Numbered from the stretch's first letter, positions 17,169 through 26,290 are shown. The stretch: DNA of 57,788 nt from Bacteroidota bacterium (GCA_963169355.1 CAUJCR010000054.1:1-57788); one strand, 5' to 3'. The notes: generated by a model not told the origin, from the letters alone. Numbers and translations: made by a program.

Positions 17169-17714
17169 TTAAAAAGTCGGACAGCTAATATCATAATCAC
17201 ATTTGTTTTGAACAACACCATCAGTAATATAATCTCCTACAATATTTCCTGTGTCATCAACACGAATAAAAATCGCTTCACTTTCTTTTACATTACCGTG
17301 TGTTATTGTTATACAAGTTGAAAATACGTGCATAGGCTTTTCAGCTAAAAAATATGAATAAGCATATTTGGTATTTTTGATAATGTCTAAAAGTGAATGA
17401 GAAAAACTAACACTATCACCTTTTTTATTCCTGTAATATTCTTCTTCAGTAGCCCACTTGTTGAGCAACAAGTTTAATTTATCTGATAGCTGAGGTTTTA
17501 ATTCCGGTGGATTGTTTTTGATAACTCTATCAATTCGTCCTTCGCAATACTCCGGAGTATATTCGCCACTTTCAATAAACTCACCTATATCAATTTCCTC
17601 ATCAAGAGCCATGTCATACATTTTGTATTTGCCTCCTGAACAACTCATTAATAAAATAAAAGTAATATTAATTACACTTTTACAAAGCCGCAAAACCATT
17701 GATTTAATATTCAT
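17169..17714 (-). CDS. Lipoprotein, unknown function
   Basis: A 181-residue protein. The signal peptide VINITFILLMSC has a lipobox-type LMSC at about residues 22-25. The mature part is acidic at first (DEEIDIGEFIESGEY), then helical (ELKPQLSDKLNLLLNKWATEEEYYR), ending with a Cys-containing tail (CDYDISCPTF). The family is unknown. Its start overlaps the end of the upstream lipoprotein gene by 11 bp, so the two are translationally linked. Confidence 0.65.
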   Translation of the reverse strand: MNIKSMVLRLCKSVINITFILLMSCSGGKYKMYDMALDEEIDIGEFIESGEYTPEYCEGRIDRVIKNNPPELKPQLSDKLNLLLNKWATEEEYYRNKKGDSVSFSHSLLDIIKNTKYAYSYFLAEKPMHVFSTCITITHGNVKESEAIFIRVDDTGNIVGDYITDGVVQNKCDYDISCPTF

Positions 17715-18642
17715 CTTTAATAGTATTAGTGTTTTGGTGATAATACTTAAAGAGAATTACAGTATCATATTCTAATCGTTCGTAATCAATATCAATTAGC
17801 TTAGTCTTTTTGTTAATTTTCAATTCTAATCCATAATCAGATTCAAGATTTAGAAACAATGTGTTTTTCTTCCAAATAGTATCAATTATAGATTCACTAA
17901 ATAATAATGTTAAATCTTTAAATTTTTTTGAGTTTTTTTGAGAAGAATTTAATAAAGCTAAGTAAAAATCATAAGTGTTTTCAAAATCAGATTTGCTAAT
18001 CTTTCTTAAATCTAATAAAGTCAGTAAATATTCACAACATAAAGTATAAGCATCATTCTTTTCAGGAGACCATCTGCAAACCATCTTATATTCGTTATCG
18101 GATGCTCCCTCCAAAATCCAATACGAACCGTCAATTCCAATTACATCTTCTTTTTTGGTTTGCATATTCCAAAAATTACAATTATCAAGCAAAAACAAAA
18201 AATGCTTCCAACTCTTTTTATTAAGTAATTTACATGAGTCAGTTATAAGATTACCTGCAGTATAACCACCAGTTCCATCTGTTTCTTTATAACACACGGA
18301 GTATTTTTCTCCTTCTTTTTCTATTCTAATAGCTATTGGTTTTTTAAATGTAGAAATTAATGTTAACCTAAATACAGTTTTTGCGTAATCTCTATCATAA
18401 ATCAATGGCTCCTTCATTGCAAATAAATATTTTGAGAAGGTTTCATTCAAAAAACTATCCTTATAAATGTAATTATTAACTGTATCAATAGTTTTGTATG
18501 GAAAATATAAGGAGCTGGTATCTTGTGCAGCGGATTGTTTCAATTCCGTACTATTTTCCGTTATTACATTTTCACAGGAAAGTATAGATAATAGTACGAA
18601 TCCTGTTAAAATAAAAAGTTTTATATTTAAGTTTTTAATCAT
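17704..18642 (-). CDS. Lipoprotein, unknown function
   Basis: A 312-residue lipoprotein (MIKNLNIKLFILTGFVLLSILSC, lipobox ILSC). The mature part has GTGGYTAGNLITDSCKLLNKKSWKHFLFLLDNCNFWNMQTK and IDGSYWILEGASDNEYKMV, a pattern seen in other Bacteroidota envelope proteins of unknown role: a beta sheet followed by a helical end (CCEYLLTLLDL). First gene of an overlapping set of three lipoproteins (18642 to 16529). Confidence 0.65.
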   Translation of the reverse strand: MIKNLNIKLFILTGFVLLSILSCENVITENSTELKQSAAQDTSSLYFPYKTIDTVNNYIYKDSFLNETFSKYLFAMKEPLIYDRDYAKTVFRLTLISTFKKPIAIRIEKEGEKYSVCYKETDGTGGYTAGNLITDSCKLLNKKSWKHFLFLLDNCNFWNMQTKKEDVIGIDGSYWILEGASDNEYKMVCRWSPEKNDAYTLCCEYLLTLLDLRKISKSDFENTYDFYLALLNSSQKNSKKFKDLTLLFSESIIDTIWKKNTLFLNLESDYGLELKINKKTKLIDIDYERLEYDTVILFKYYHQNTNTIKDEY

Positions 18643-18737
18643 TTAAATAGTACAGTTAAAATTTCATTCTTCTTTTGGGATTTTCTGAAAAAAATGATTC
18701 TTCCTCAATATAACTACTTATGCATTCGCAGATAAAT

Positions 18738-19256
18738 CTATAAACAATTCTCATTTTTACACATTGTTACTCTAATTAGTTTACCCTTTTCATCGGTCAA
18801 AAAGGTATAATGGTTCTTTGTTGCATCTGAGTAGTAAAAAATGTACTGACTTCCTACTAAATAATCTTTTGGTTTCCCAAATCTTTTAAATATATCCTCT
18901 CTAGTTGATGTACCAATTGAAATATTACCTCCAAATTTCACTGAACTTCCCTCCAAGAAAAAAACTGTTTGAAGAATGTAATCTGATTTTTTGTTTTTAC
19001 GCCTGAACATCATTTCAATTTTTTTATCTTCATATTGAAAATACATCACTGTGGGAATTTTTATTTTATGGCATGCGTTTTTGGTAATCTCATTTCTTTC
19101 AGAAGGTTTTCCAATGATTTTCTGAACTTCCTTTTCAGTTGATTTACCAATATTAATTTCATAAAATTCCTGAGGGAGTAGAAATTGGTCTGTTTGATTT
19201 GTTTTAAACCAAAATGATAAAATTGTAAATATGAATATGATTGATTTTAGAATCAT
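18738..19256 (-). CDS. Secreted protein with tandem SmpA/BLIP-like repeats
   Basis: A 172-residue protein with a hydrophobic N-terminus (ILKSIIFIFTILSFWF). Two copies of the same unit follow: INIGKSTEKEVQKIIGKPSE (about 33-52) and ISIGTSTREDIFKRFGKPKD (about 112-131), each followed by beta strands. This is the helix-GKP pattern of SmpA/OmlA and beta-lactamase-inhibitor-like folds. The partner and role are unknown. It lies within the secreted-protein array. Confidence 0.65.
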   Translation of the reverse strand: MILKSIIFIFTILSFWFKTNQTDQFLLPQEFYEINIGKSTEKEVQKIIGKPSERNEITKNACHKIKIPTVMYFQYEDKKIEMMFRRKNKKSDYILQTVFFLEGSSVKFGGNISIGTSTREDIFKRFGKPKDYLVGSQYIFYYSDATKNHYTFLTDEKGKLIRVTMCKNENCL

Positions 19257-19267
19257 TTCTGTGATTA

Positions 19268-19753
19268 TTAATTACAATTTAAATTTATAGCATCTTTTGC
19301 TTCTTTCGACTGATTTGCTTGTTTCCAATCTAAACAAGCTCCATCTTTATCTCCGAGTTTTATTTTTGAACTACCTCTATAATAATACGCTGAAAAATAT
19401 TTATTGTCAATTTCAAGAGTTTTGTCAAAATCCTTTATTGCATTTGGGTAATCTTCTAATTTATATTTCAGTTTGCCTCTCTCCATGTAGTGATATGCAG
19501 ACAATGGAATTAGCTCAATTATCTTTGTATAATCTGCTATTGCTCCATGATAATCGTTAATTGTTTCTTTTAAAATAGCTCGCTTATTCAATAGATGAAC
19601 ATTCTTCGAATCTTTTTCAATCTTATTATTTAGTTCGATTATATCTGCTCTCAGTTTTGAATAAATAGAAGTATCTCCAATGCTATTTTGCGCAATCATT
19701 TGATTCGAAACGAATATGATTTGATAAAATATGATGAATGAAATAAATTTCAT
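19268..19753 (-). CDS. Secreted TPR protein
   Basis: A 161-residue protein with a signal peptide (MKFISFIIFYQIIFVSNQMIAQ) and three TPR units: LNKRAILKETINDYHGAIADYTKIIELIP, YMERGKLKYKLEDYPNAIKDFDKTLEID and YYYRGSSKIKLGDKDGACLDWKQA. TPRs bind other proteins, and an envelope adaptor is plausible. It starts 29 bp ahead of the next unit and ends 11 bp before the SmpA-like gene on the same strand. Confidence 0.75.
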   Translation of the reverse strand: MKFISFIIFYQIIFVSNQMIAQNSIGDTSIYSKLRADIIELNNKIEKDSKNVHLLNKRAILKETINDYHGAIADYTKIIELIPLSAYHYMERGKLKYKLEDYPNAIKDFDKTLEIDNKYFSAYYYRGSSKIKLGDKDGACLDWKQANQSKEAKDAINLNCN

Positions 19754-19782
19754 TGTTTATTTTATGATTTAAAACAAATAAA

Positions 19783-20217
19783 TTAAAATAGACTACCTTC
19801 TTTCAATTTACCAGAAAGATACAACTTTTTAAATTTTCTGAAATTTTTAGGCCTACTTCCTATATTTTGGATTACCTCATTAGAATCAGGAGAAAACAAT
19901 CTATAACTGATTTTTATGCTATAACCTCCAGTAGTGTATGAAACAATCCACCTAATGCCGTCAGTTGCTGCCCAGTTGAGTTTATAATTCGGTAATGTAC
20001 TAGTTGAACAGGAGTAATTCCATTTTTGTTTTGGGTTAGCAATATTAGTAATAGTATCTGCTATCTCTCTTGTTATTACCAACGGAATTTCTTTTTTGTC
20101 TTTTACAATTTGAAATTTGTTTTCTTGTAAAATACTTTTCCAATCAGCACTGTTTTGCCCAGTAACTAAATATGGCAAAAACACAAATATAAAATATTTA
20201 ACAACCCTTTTTAACAT
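19783..20217 (-). CDS. Secreted protein, unknown function
   Basis: A 144-residue protein with the signal peptide MLKRVVKYFIFVFLPYLVTGQ, close to that of the genes starting at 16520 and 21237. The mature domain is different (KWNYSCSTSTLPNYKLNWAATDGIRWIVSYTTGGYSIKISYRLF), beta-rich with a basic end (RPKNFRKFKKLYLSGKLKEG). The family is not recognised. Confidence 0.65.
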   Translation of the reverse strand: MLKRVVKYFIFVFLPYLVTGQNSADWKSILQENKFQIVKDKKEIPLVITREIADTITNIANPKQKWNYSCSTSTLPNYKLNWAATDGIRWIVSYTTGGYSIKISYRLFSPDSNEVIQNIGSRPKNFRKFKKLYLSGKLKEGSLF

Positions 20218-20242
20218 GATATAATTTACCTTAAAAATAGCT

Positions 20243-20644
20243 TTATTCTCGTTTCCATAAACTATTTCTCAATTTTCTTTCACGGCATTTTAGCTCAATA
20301 AGGCCGCCTGCAGTAATCTTAAAAAATCTTATTGATGGAGTATTACCCAAGTCTATTATGTTTTGAGTAACTTTTGTTTTTAGTAGAATGGTTGAATCAG
20401 AAATTGACCAGAAACCTGAGTCAGGATATACTTCGAAGCCATTTTGAGATATTTGCTCTAGTATAAATGTTGAGTCTTTGTAAAGAGTTAACAACTCTTC
20501 TTTATGGTTATACGACCAGCCAGAACCATTACCAATATAATTTAAGCGATATCGACCCGAGGCGCCTTTATTATTTTGTGCCGATAATTCAAATGGTCCA
20601 AATAAGATTAAATCTATGGTCAGAAGAAATACAACTAATTTCAT
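20243..20644 (-). CDS. Secreted lipocalin-like protein
   Basis: A 133-residue protein with a signal peptide (MKLVVFLLTIDLILFGPFELSAQ). The body shows the usual small beta-barrel pattern of Bacteroidota lipocalin-like proteins: GRYRLNY, then KEELLTLYKDSTFILEQ, then DSGFWSISDSTILLKTK, ending FFKITAGGLIELKCRERKL. It could bind a small ligand or a partner protein; nothing in the sequence says which. Confidence 0.65.
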   Translation of the reverse strand: MKLVVFLLTIDLILFGPFELSAQNNKGASGRYRLNYIGNGSGWSYNHKEELLTLYKDSTFILEQISQNGFEVYPDSGFWSISDSTILLKTKVTQNIIDLGNTPSIRFFKITAGGLIELKCRERKLRNSLWKRE

Positions 20645-20760
20645 GCCTATTTGATTATCAATTTATAACGATATTTTTCTTTTTAAGTTACAGCCTTGCA
20701 TAATCATTGAAGCAGCTGTCTTTCAAAATACATTTTATGTAATTCCGTATTTAATTAAAA

Positions 20761-21237
20761 TCACCCTTTATGAAAAATATGTTTTCTGATTTTTTTTCTA
20801 TGAAAGATAGTGCATTTTTTTCTTTTAAATTGCCGCTTACGGATTAATTTATCCGAATTAAACTTATCAGGTATTGCATCCAAAATCATTGCGTCGGAAT
20901 AAGTTAAAATTTGACCATTCTTAAAGAGAAGTTTACGACCAAAAAGATTATCATTCTGTAATAAAGTATCTCCTTTCATATTAATTTTATTATATTGTGT
21001 TTGATAACTCTGCAAGGTGTATTTCCACCATCTACCTCTAATTGGAGACAAATATTTGTACTCTTCAAGTAAACAAGTGCTATCCTTTTTTATAGTTAGT
21101 ACAAATTTTGTGTAGCAATTATGTCCAAAACAACATGACCAACGTTCAGACTCCCAAGTGCCAAACATTTTATTCTGCCCAATAGCTGCATATGGCAAAA
21201 ACACAATTAAAAAATATTTAATAACCCTTATTACCAT
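20761..21237 (-). CDS. Secreted protein, lipocalin-like, unknown function
   Basis: A 158-residue protein. The signal peptide MVIRVIKYFLIVFLPYAAIGQ is related to those starting at 20217 and 16520. The body, MFGTWESERWSCCFGHNCYTKFVLTIKKDSTCLLEEYKYL, has the W-type start and KKDST strand of lipocalin-like proteins plus a CC/C cysteine group. The very basic tail (RKRQFKRKKCTIFHRKKIRKHIFHKG) is odd for a secreted beta barrel and may be a nucleic-acid or membrane contact, or a frame run-on. Confidence 0.6.
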   Translation of the reverse strand: MVIRVIKYFLIVFLPYAAIGQNKMFGTWESERWSCCFGHNCYTKFVLTIKKDSTCLLEEYKYLSPIRGRWWKYTLQSYQTQYNKINMKGDTLLQNDNLFGRKLLFKNGQILTYSDAMILDAIPDKFNSDKLIRKRQFKRKKCTIFHRKKIRKHIFHKG

Positions 21238-21265
21238 ATTTTTTTACTTTAGAATTAACTTAATA

Positions 21266-22477
21266 TTACTCCACAAAAGAAATATCAAATTGTATTGGCT
21301 CGTTATTATAAATTGCACTTCTCTTTATTTTTTTATAGAATGTTTTTTTGTCTATAATAATTGTAAATGAAATATATTTATGCCTTTTATTATATGTCTT
21401 TCTGTTCTTTTTACTAACGCCAGTTAAGCATCTAAAACCAGTATGTGTATCACCTAAAAACTCATATATTCCATTCTTATCAGTTTGCAATAGAAGCGAG
21501 TCCTTATTATCAAATCCTTCATCTATAATTAGTATAAATGGCAAAGGTGCAATTGACGATTTTGTTATATTTTTTATCGTAACTTTTAGGAGATAATCAA
21601 AACGAGCTTCATTTCCTATATATTCATAATATAAAACGCTGAAATCTTTTGTATTTACAGCGTAGGTATCAGCAACATTGACGAATGCTGTATTACAAAT
21701 TTCATTACCTAACCATGAATTTATTTTTAATGTATCTGGTCGCAGACTTCGAGCAGTGGATACAGATTTAAATTTTATAAATACATAGCTACCCGATTGG
21801 TAAAGCACTTGAAATTTAGATAATCCTTTCCCGGAAAACATTATTTCATTAGTCGTATCCTTGTCTTTAAATTCACAATAGTTTTGCGATAACCAATAGT
21901 AATGTTTAGCTTTTAAATTACAACAATCTTTGTACTTATTAATAATTGCAATAGAATCCATAAATACAGAATCCGTATTTTTTCTATAACTTACAAGACT
22001 TTCCGAATCAAATTTTAATCTAACACCTAAAGCGGTATACGTCCAATTTTCAATATTGGAAATATTCTCGCCAATTTTTATTTTTCTATCTGGCTGTCCC
22101 AGTGTTTCAAGTATGAAATCTTTTGTTAATGTTTTTTCTTTGATATTTGACTCGAGTTCGCGCTCAAAATCATATGTAAAGAATTTATTTAAATCAAAGC
22201 TAAGTATAGCGCTATCAATTTTTGTAGAATCTTTAGTTTGTACCCAAATAGGCTTATTCGTAAACAGTTTAAATCCTACTGATGTGTACTCTCCATTTGA
22301 CTCGAATAAATAATAATAAACTCTTCCTCTTTCTTCTAACTCTTTATTAAGTTCGCCAATTGACTTTGCTTTTCCGGCATACTTTTTCCCATCAGGATAA
22401 TAAAAATGCAATTCTTGTGAATATATTTCAATGGAAAGTGTAATTAAAGTCAATGTGATGGCTATACTTGTTTTCAT
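21266..22477 (-). CDS. Secreted protein, unknown function
   Basis: A 403-residue protein with a signal peptide (MKTSIAITLTLITLSIEIYSQ). The first half contains an SmpA-like piece, TKDFILETLGQPDRKIKIGE followed by WTYTALGVRLKFDSESLVSY (about 110-160). The second half is beta-rich and holds HTGFRCLTGVSKKNRKTYNKRHKYISFTIIIDKKTFYK. It is the largest mature protein of this part of the array. I do not recognise a family. Confidence 0.65.
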   Translation of the reverse strand: MKTSIAITLTLITLSIEIYSQELHFYYPDGKKYAGKAKSIGELNKELEERGRVYYYLFESNGEYTSVGFKLFTNKPIWVQTKDSTKIDSAILSFDLNKFFTYDFERELESNIKEKTLTKDFILETLGQPDRKIKIGENISNIENWTYTALGVRLKFDSESLVSYRKNTDSVFMDSIAIINKYKDCCNLKAKHYYWLSQNYCEFKDKDTTNEIMFSGKGLSKFQVLYQSGSYVFIKFKSVSTARSLRPDTLKINSWLGNEICNTAFVNVADTYAVNTKDFSVLYYEYIGNEARFDYLLKVTIKNITKSSIAPLPFILIIDEGFDNKDSLLLQTDKNGIYEFLGDTHTGFRCLTGVSKKNRKTYNKRHKYISFTIIIDKKTFYKKIKRSAIYNNEPIQFDISFVE

Positions 22478-22504
22478 TTGTTCTAATTTAAAATCTTTCC
22501 TTAT

Positions 22505-23107
22505 TTATTGCTCAGATTTAACATGATCAATCAGTTTAATCAAAATTGTATTTTGATTTTCATCATAATTTATATTCGGATGTCCATCTTCAGTTGTTTT
22601 TGTTTCAATATCATAATGGTCGATGTTTTTAGCAAATTCCTTGTCTTTAATAAGGAAGGTAAATCTTGTTCTTTCGGAATGGGAAACAGAACTAATACTA
22701 ATGATGGGTTTACCATCTTTATCAATACTATTAAACTTAACTGGCTGTATTTGAGCAATCTCTATTTTTGATATACTATCTAAAACTAAACTGATAAATG
22801 GTGAAGGTGATATTTTCGTAACCGGATAATCTCTGCAGTTATCGAATCTTTGCTTAAACATTTTGCCTTTATCTACCCAAAACACTATTCCTATAATTGT
22901 AGCACGGGAATTAGTGTCTTTTTTTGATTGAATAAAATTAGTATTACCGTTGAAATAATTTTGATACGTGATAATAGTATCAATTTTTTGTTTTTTTAGT
23001 TGCAAGATTTTTAAATCAAATTTTTTACTCAAATTATTTTGACTGTAGCTTTTGGTACTTGTAACCAAGAACCCTAAAGAAAATAATATTGTCAAAATTT
23101 TATTCAT
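22505..23107 (-). CDS. Secreted protein, unknown function
   Basis: About 200 residues from ATG 23107, chosen because MNKILTILFSLGFLVTSTKSYSQ is a full signal peptide; the frame is open nine codons further, into the gene upstream. The body is charged with beta segments (TRATIIGIVFWVDKGKMFKQRF, KPIISISSVSHSERTRFTFLIKDKEF) and ends DENQNTILIKLIDHVKSEQ. No family is recognised. It begins 11 bp downstream of the preceding gene. Confidence 0.65.
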   Translation of the reverse strand: MNKILTILFSLGFLVTSTKSYSQNNLSKKFDLKILQLKKQKIDTIITYQNYFNGNTNFIQSKKDTNSRATIIGIVFWVDKGKMFKQRFDNCRDYPVTKISPSPFISLVLDSISKIEIAQIQPVKFNSIDKDGKPIISISSVSHSERTRFTFLIKDKEFAKNIDHYDIETKTTEDGHPNINYDENQNTILIKLIDHVKSEQ

Positions 23108-23118
23108 ATAATTTCTAA

Positions 23119-23502
23119 TTAAAACAATGCACAAATGGTTTGCTTTTCTTTACCTCTTTTATAATAAGTTCTGCAACAACCTCCATACCACCACCATCCA
23201 CTTTTTTTATCTGCTTTAAATTCTCCATTCGCAAAAAAGCCACCATCTTGTTTAAAGATAATCACAACACCATTTTTCTTGCCGTTTTTTCCAATATTAC
23301 AATAAATCCTAGCTTTTGAGTTGGGACAAAAATACACACCGTTATATTTAACAGAATCAATAGTGTATTCTCCTCTTATAAAAACAATTGAATTAAAATC
23401 AATTTCATCAAGGTTGAAATCAATTCTTAAGTCACAAAAGTTCTGAGCAAAAGATATTTTACCACATAGGAACAATACTATAAACCATCTTTTAAAACTC
23501 AT
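23119..23502 (-). CDS. Secreted protein with MORN-like repeat, unknown function
   Basis: A 127-residue protein with a signal peptide (MSFKRWFIVLFLCGKISFAQ). The C-terminal half has GKNGKKNGVVIIFKQDGGFFANGEFKADKKSGWWWYGG, a pattern like MORN/toxin_YwqK-type G-x-K-x-G-x-W strands. It also has several Cys (CDLR, CPNS, YCN, GCCR). The role is unknown. Confidence 0.6.
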   Translation of the reverse strand: MSFKRWFIVLFLCGKISFAQNFCDLRIDFNLDEIDFNSIVFIRGEYTIDSVKYNGVYFCPNSKARIYCNIGKNGKKNGVVIIFKQDGGFFANGEFKADKKSGWWWYGGCCRTYYKRGKEKQTICALF

Positions 23503-23562
23503 ATATTAAAATTACAAAAATCATTTTAAATAAAGAGGCAAGCTATGTGCTGACCTTGTTTA

Positions 23563-24123
23563 TTATGTCCGTATGAGATATGATGGAAAACCACCGCTAA
23601 GACCCACACGACATACTTTAATTCTATCAGAGGAAACAAAATCTAAATTTTGATTCTTTAAAATTTGTTTTATAAGTGTTCCAACGGTGATTTTTTCACT
23701 CTCAAAATAAATCGGCTTAAGAACTCCACTTTTTGGCCCTTTAGGCAGGAAAGCTATTTTTGAAGTATATGTTTCTATAATCGAATTATCTGAAACATGA
23801 GCTTCCAATTCGTCTTTATCCATATCCAAAATTATTTCAGGAGACGATAAAAATAACTTGTCAATACTCTTTTTATCTATTGGTTCAAAACCATAAAATG
23901 TGAGCTTATTAAACTGTTTGAGTGGAAAGCTGTAAAACGCCATATTTTTTTTAACCGGAACAAAAGTCCATTCTTCTATTACGTCCCACCAAGAATCATA
24001 GTAAAGCCAATCAGTACCAACAAATAAAACGCGACATTTAAATGTGATAGTTTTATTTGTAACTAAATTAATTTGGTCATAATAAAATATGTCCCCAAGT
24101 TTAATATCTTCTAATTTTGTCAT
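23563..24123 (-). CDS. Cytoplasmic protein, unknown, candidate immunity protein
   Basis: A 186-residue protein without a signal peptide, unlike its neighbours. It begins MTKLEDIKLGDIFYYDQINLVTNKTITFKCRVLFVGTDWLYYDSWWDVIEEWTFVPVKK, a small beta-barrel-like start with many aromatics, and ends in a basic stretch. It stands among secreted genes in the same array. Solitary cytoplasmic proteins of this size in such arrays are often immunity proteins, but that is inference only. Confidence 0.6.
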   Translation of the reverse strand: MTKLEDIKLGDIFYYDQINLVTNKTITFKCRVLFVGTDWLYYDSWWDVIEEWTFVPVKKNMAFYSFPLKQFNKLTFYGFEPIDKKSIDKLFLSSPEIILDMDKDELEAHVSDNSIIETYTSKIAFLPKGPKSGVLKPIYFESEKITVGTLIKQILKNQNLDFVSSDRIKVCRVGLSGGFPSYLIRT

Positions 24124-24167
24124 ACAAATTGCGTATAGTTAACGGATATATATTAATTTCATATTTA

Positions 24168-24581
24168 TCACAACCGTTTATCTTTCTTCATCCACTTTTT
24201 TGCTTTTCGGCTATTAACATTGTATAACACGATTGGTGTTTTACTATTTTCATATACTTTCAATTTGCATTTTTTTACCACGAGAGTCATATTATTTATA
24301 ATTTCAACTCTAACCCATTTGTTATAAAGTGTATCATTCTTTATTGTATTTTCATCATAACTGTTCAATATCATTTGATTATTCTTAATATTCCATTTGC
24401 CAATTGATAAAAAGTGCGCCGTGCAATCAAAGGCTTTATACACAAATACGCTGTCTTTTCTTAATTCAATTTCAACAGATTTCATTCTAGTAAGTGTTGA
24501 GTATTTACCAATTGCATTAGGATTTTTTTGAGCCAAAGCGGTTTGCCAGCATATAATCAATATTATTAATATTCTATTCAT
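24168..24581 (-). CDS. Secreted lipocalin-like protein
   Basis: A 137-residue protein with a signal peptide (MNRILIILIICWQTALAQ). The body has the small lipocalin-like order GKYSTLTRMKSVEIELRKDSVFVYKAF, IGKWNIKNNQMILNSYDE, NNMTLVVKKCKLKVYE, followed by a basic tail (RKAKKWMKKDKRL). It resembles the genes at 20243 and 16107 in layout, not in detailed sequence. Confidence 0.65.
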   Translation of the reverse strand: MNRILIILIICWQTALAQKNPNAIGKYSTLTRMKSVEIELRKDSVFVYKAFDCTAHFLSIGKWNIKNNQMILNSYDENTIKNDTLYNKWVRVEIINNMTLVVKKCKLKVYENSKTPIVLYNVNSRKAKKWMKKDKRL

Positions 24582-24596
24582 TACTTTATTATATTA

Positions 24597-25010
24597 CTAA
24601 AAACACCCTGGAATAGTTTTTAATTCAAATTTCTTCAATACACTTTTCGAATCTGAATCATCTAAGTTATAAATCAACCATTTCTTTATTTTAATGAACT
24701 CTCTACTATTAGTTCTGCTATTTTTTTCATTTTGAATGTATATTTTATTTCTTATCATCAAACAATATCTATTCCCATTAGTAATGCCTTTCATTTTGTT
24801 TGTGTATGATATTTTGAAAAATATTGGTTGATTATAGTTTTTCAAAGGTATCTGCTCTATTTTTAACATGTCATCTTTAGTAAGGCTCTCTTCTTTTATA
24901 ATTTTTTTTGTAATTCTTTCAATTATAACCAATGAATCGTTAACTGATTGACCAGATATAAATTTTGCCAGAAAGAAAAAAAATATTAATGAAATAAACT
25001 TCGTATTCAT
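24597..25010 (-). CDS. Secreted protein, unknown function
   Basis: About 137 residues from ATG 25010 (signal MNTKFISLIFFFFLAKFISGQ); an alternative ATG at 25022 adds four residues and directly abuts the stop of the upstream gene. The body is charged with KKIIKEESLTKDDMLKIEQIPLKNYNQPIFFKISYTNKM and ends in CF. The family is not recognised. Confidence 0.6.
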   Translation of the reverse strand: MNTKFISLIFFFFLAKFISGQSVNDSLVIIERITKKIIKEESLTKDDMLKIEQIPLKNYNQPIFFKISYTNKMKGITNGNRYCLMIRNKIYIQNEKNSRTNSREFIKIKKWLIYNLDDSDSKSVLKKFELKTIPGCF

Positions 25011-25022
25011 GTGTTGAGCCAT

Positions 25023-26150
25023 TTACCAATAAGTATATTCGTAAAACCAAATATCATCTATTTTACCATTGTCGTACTCAGTTTTTTTGATTAAAAGCCC
25101 TTTATCATTGTACTCATAAAAAACCTCAGAATAATGTTTGTTTTTATGAGCAAACTCTTTTTTAGATACCGGCAATCCTTTGTCGCTGTATTTCACTTCA
25201 ACTTTCTGGTATTTTGGTGGAGTGAATCCACAAAACAATTGACGTTTTTTTATTGACTTTTTTCTTAAAGGCCAATTTGTTTCAACTTTTGATACCCTAT
25301 AATCATCAGTAAATGCAATAGTTATTTCTTCTTCTATTTTTTCATCATCATACTGGTAAATATTCCACTCCTTATCTCCAAAACAATAAACTCGTTTATC
25401 GTCTGGATGGATTACTTCTACTTTTCTGATTCCTTTATTTACAGAGTAGTGATATGTGTGAATGGCTTCAATTTTATTTTTATCTAATTCAATTTGAGAA
25501 ACTAATCTTGACAAAGAATCGTAGTTAAATTTGATTACACTATATACCCCATCACTTTTTGTTGAACTTATAATTTCAATTAGTCTGTTTTTTAAATCAT
25601 ACTTAAGTTTTTTAGTACTACAAATGCTTGTTTCATCAAAACAGTATTCGTTTCTTTCGATTAATTGTCCTAAACTATCGTATCTAAAAGTAATCTTTTC
25701 ATTAGTTCCAGTCGTAAACTTTCGAATGTTTTCCGATAAAAGTCCGTTTATAAATACATTTCGTCCATTAATTACCTTATTTTCTCCTATTAATTCATAG
25801 CTAAATAGCATTTGATTATTACTATCAAGCTCGATAAAATATTTGTGAGACTTATTATCCAGACTATTTTCAAATCTTTCAGTAACAAATCCATCTTGAT
25901 TATAAAACTCATGTTTCATAATATACAACGAATCATTGTCTTTGCTATAGTAACCGTCTTTTAAAGAAACTTTTATCGATTTAACCATTCCCGATTTTAA
26001 AACCCGGGCAGAAAAATGAATGGAATCTATTAAATCATCAACGCGTTGATATCTAATAAGAGTATCTTGCAGGGGGCTTTGTCCAAAACAAAAATTGAAT
26101 TGATTAAGAAAAAAAGTAACAATTAAAATATGTTTTACATTGTATTGCAT
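25023..26150 (-). CDS. Secreted protein with YD-like repeats
   Basis: A 375-residue protein with a signal peptide (MQYNVKHILIVTFFLNQFNFCFGQ). From about residue 60 on it repeats a strand unit of the YD/RHS kind: FRYDSLGQLIERNEY, KLKYDLKNRLIEIIS, FNYDSLSRLVSQIE, VFYEYNDKGLLIKKTEYDNGK. These give beta sheets of the sort seen in RHS proteins and Bacteroidota YD-repeat secreted proteins. It lacks the RHS core motif and a toxin tip, so it is not a standard RHS protein. It is the first gene of the array, downstream of the terminator at 26291-26320. Confidence 0.7.
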   Translation of the reverse strand: MQYNVKHILIVTFFLNQFNFCFGQSPLQDTLIRYQRVDDLIDSIHFSARVLKSGMVKSIKVSLKDGYYSKDNDSLYIMKHEFYNQDGFVTERFENSLDNKSHKYFIELDSNNQMLFSYELIGENKVINGRNVFINGLLSENIRKFTTGTNEKITFRYDSLGQLIERNEYCFDETSICSTKKLKYDLKNRLIEIISSTKSDGVYSVIKFNYDSLSRLVSQIELDKNKIEAIHTYHYSVNKGIRKVEVIHPDDKRVYCFGDKEWNIYQYDDEKIEEEITIAFTDDYRVSKVETNWPLRKKSIKKRQLFCGFTPPKYQKVEVKYSDKGLPVSKKEFAHKNKHYSEVFYEYNDKGLLIKKTEYDNGKIDDIWFYEYTYW

Positions 26151-26290
26151 GTTTTTTCCTCAATTACTAAAGGTTATCTACGTTAAATTTAGTGTTTTTA
26201 TTTATACGGCCTTAATTAAGGGTTTATTATTCTATCAGTTTGGAGTTACAGTTAAAATTTTAAGCTAAAAAATGATTCTTTCTAAAATAA

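Noticed and set aside
25023..26150. Full RHS toxin gene
   Set aside because: It has YD-like repeats and a signal peptide but lacks the RHS core motif and a variable tip.
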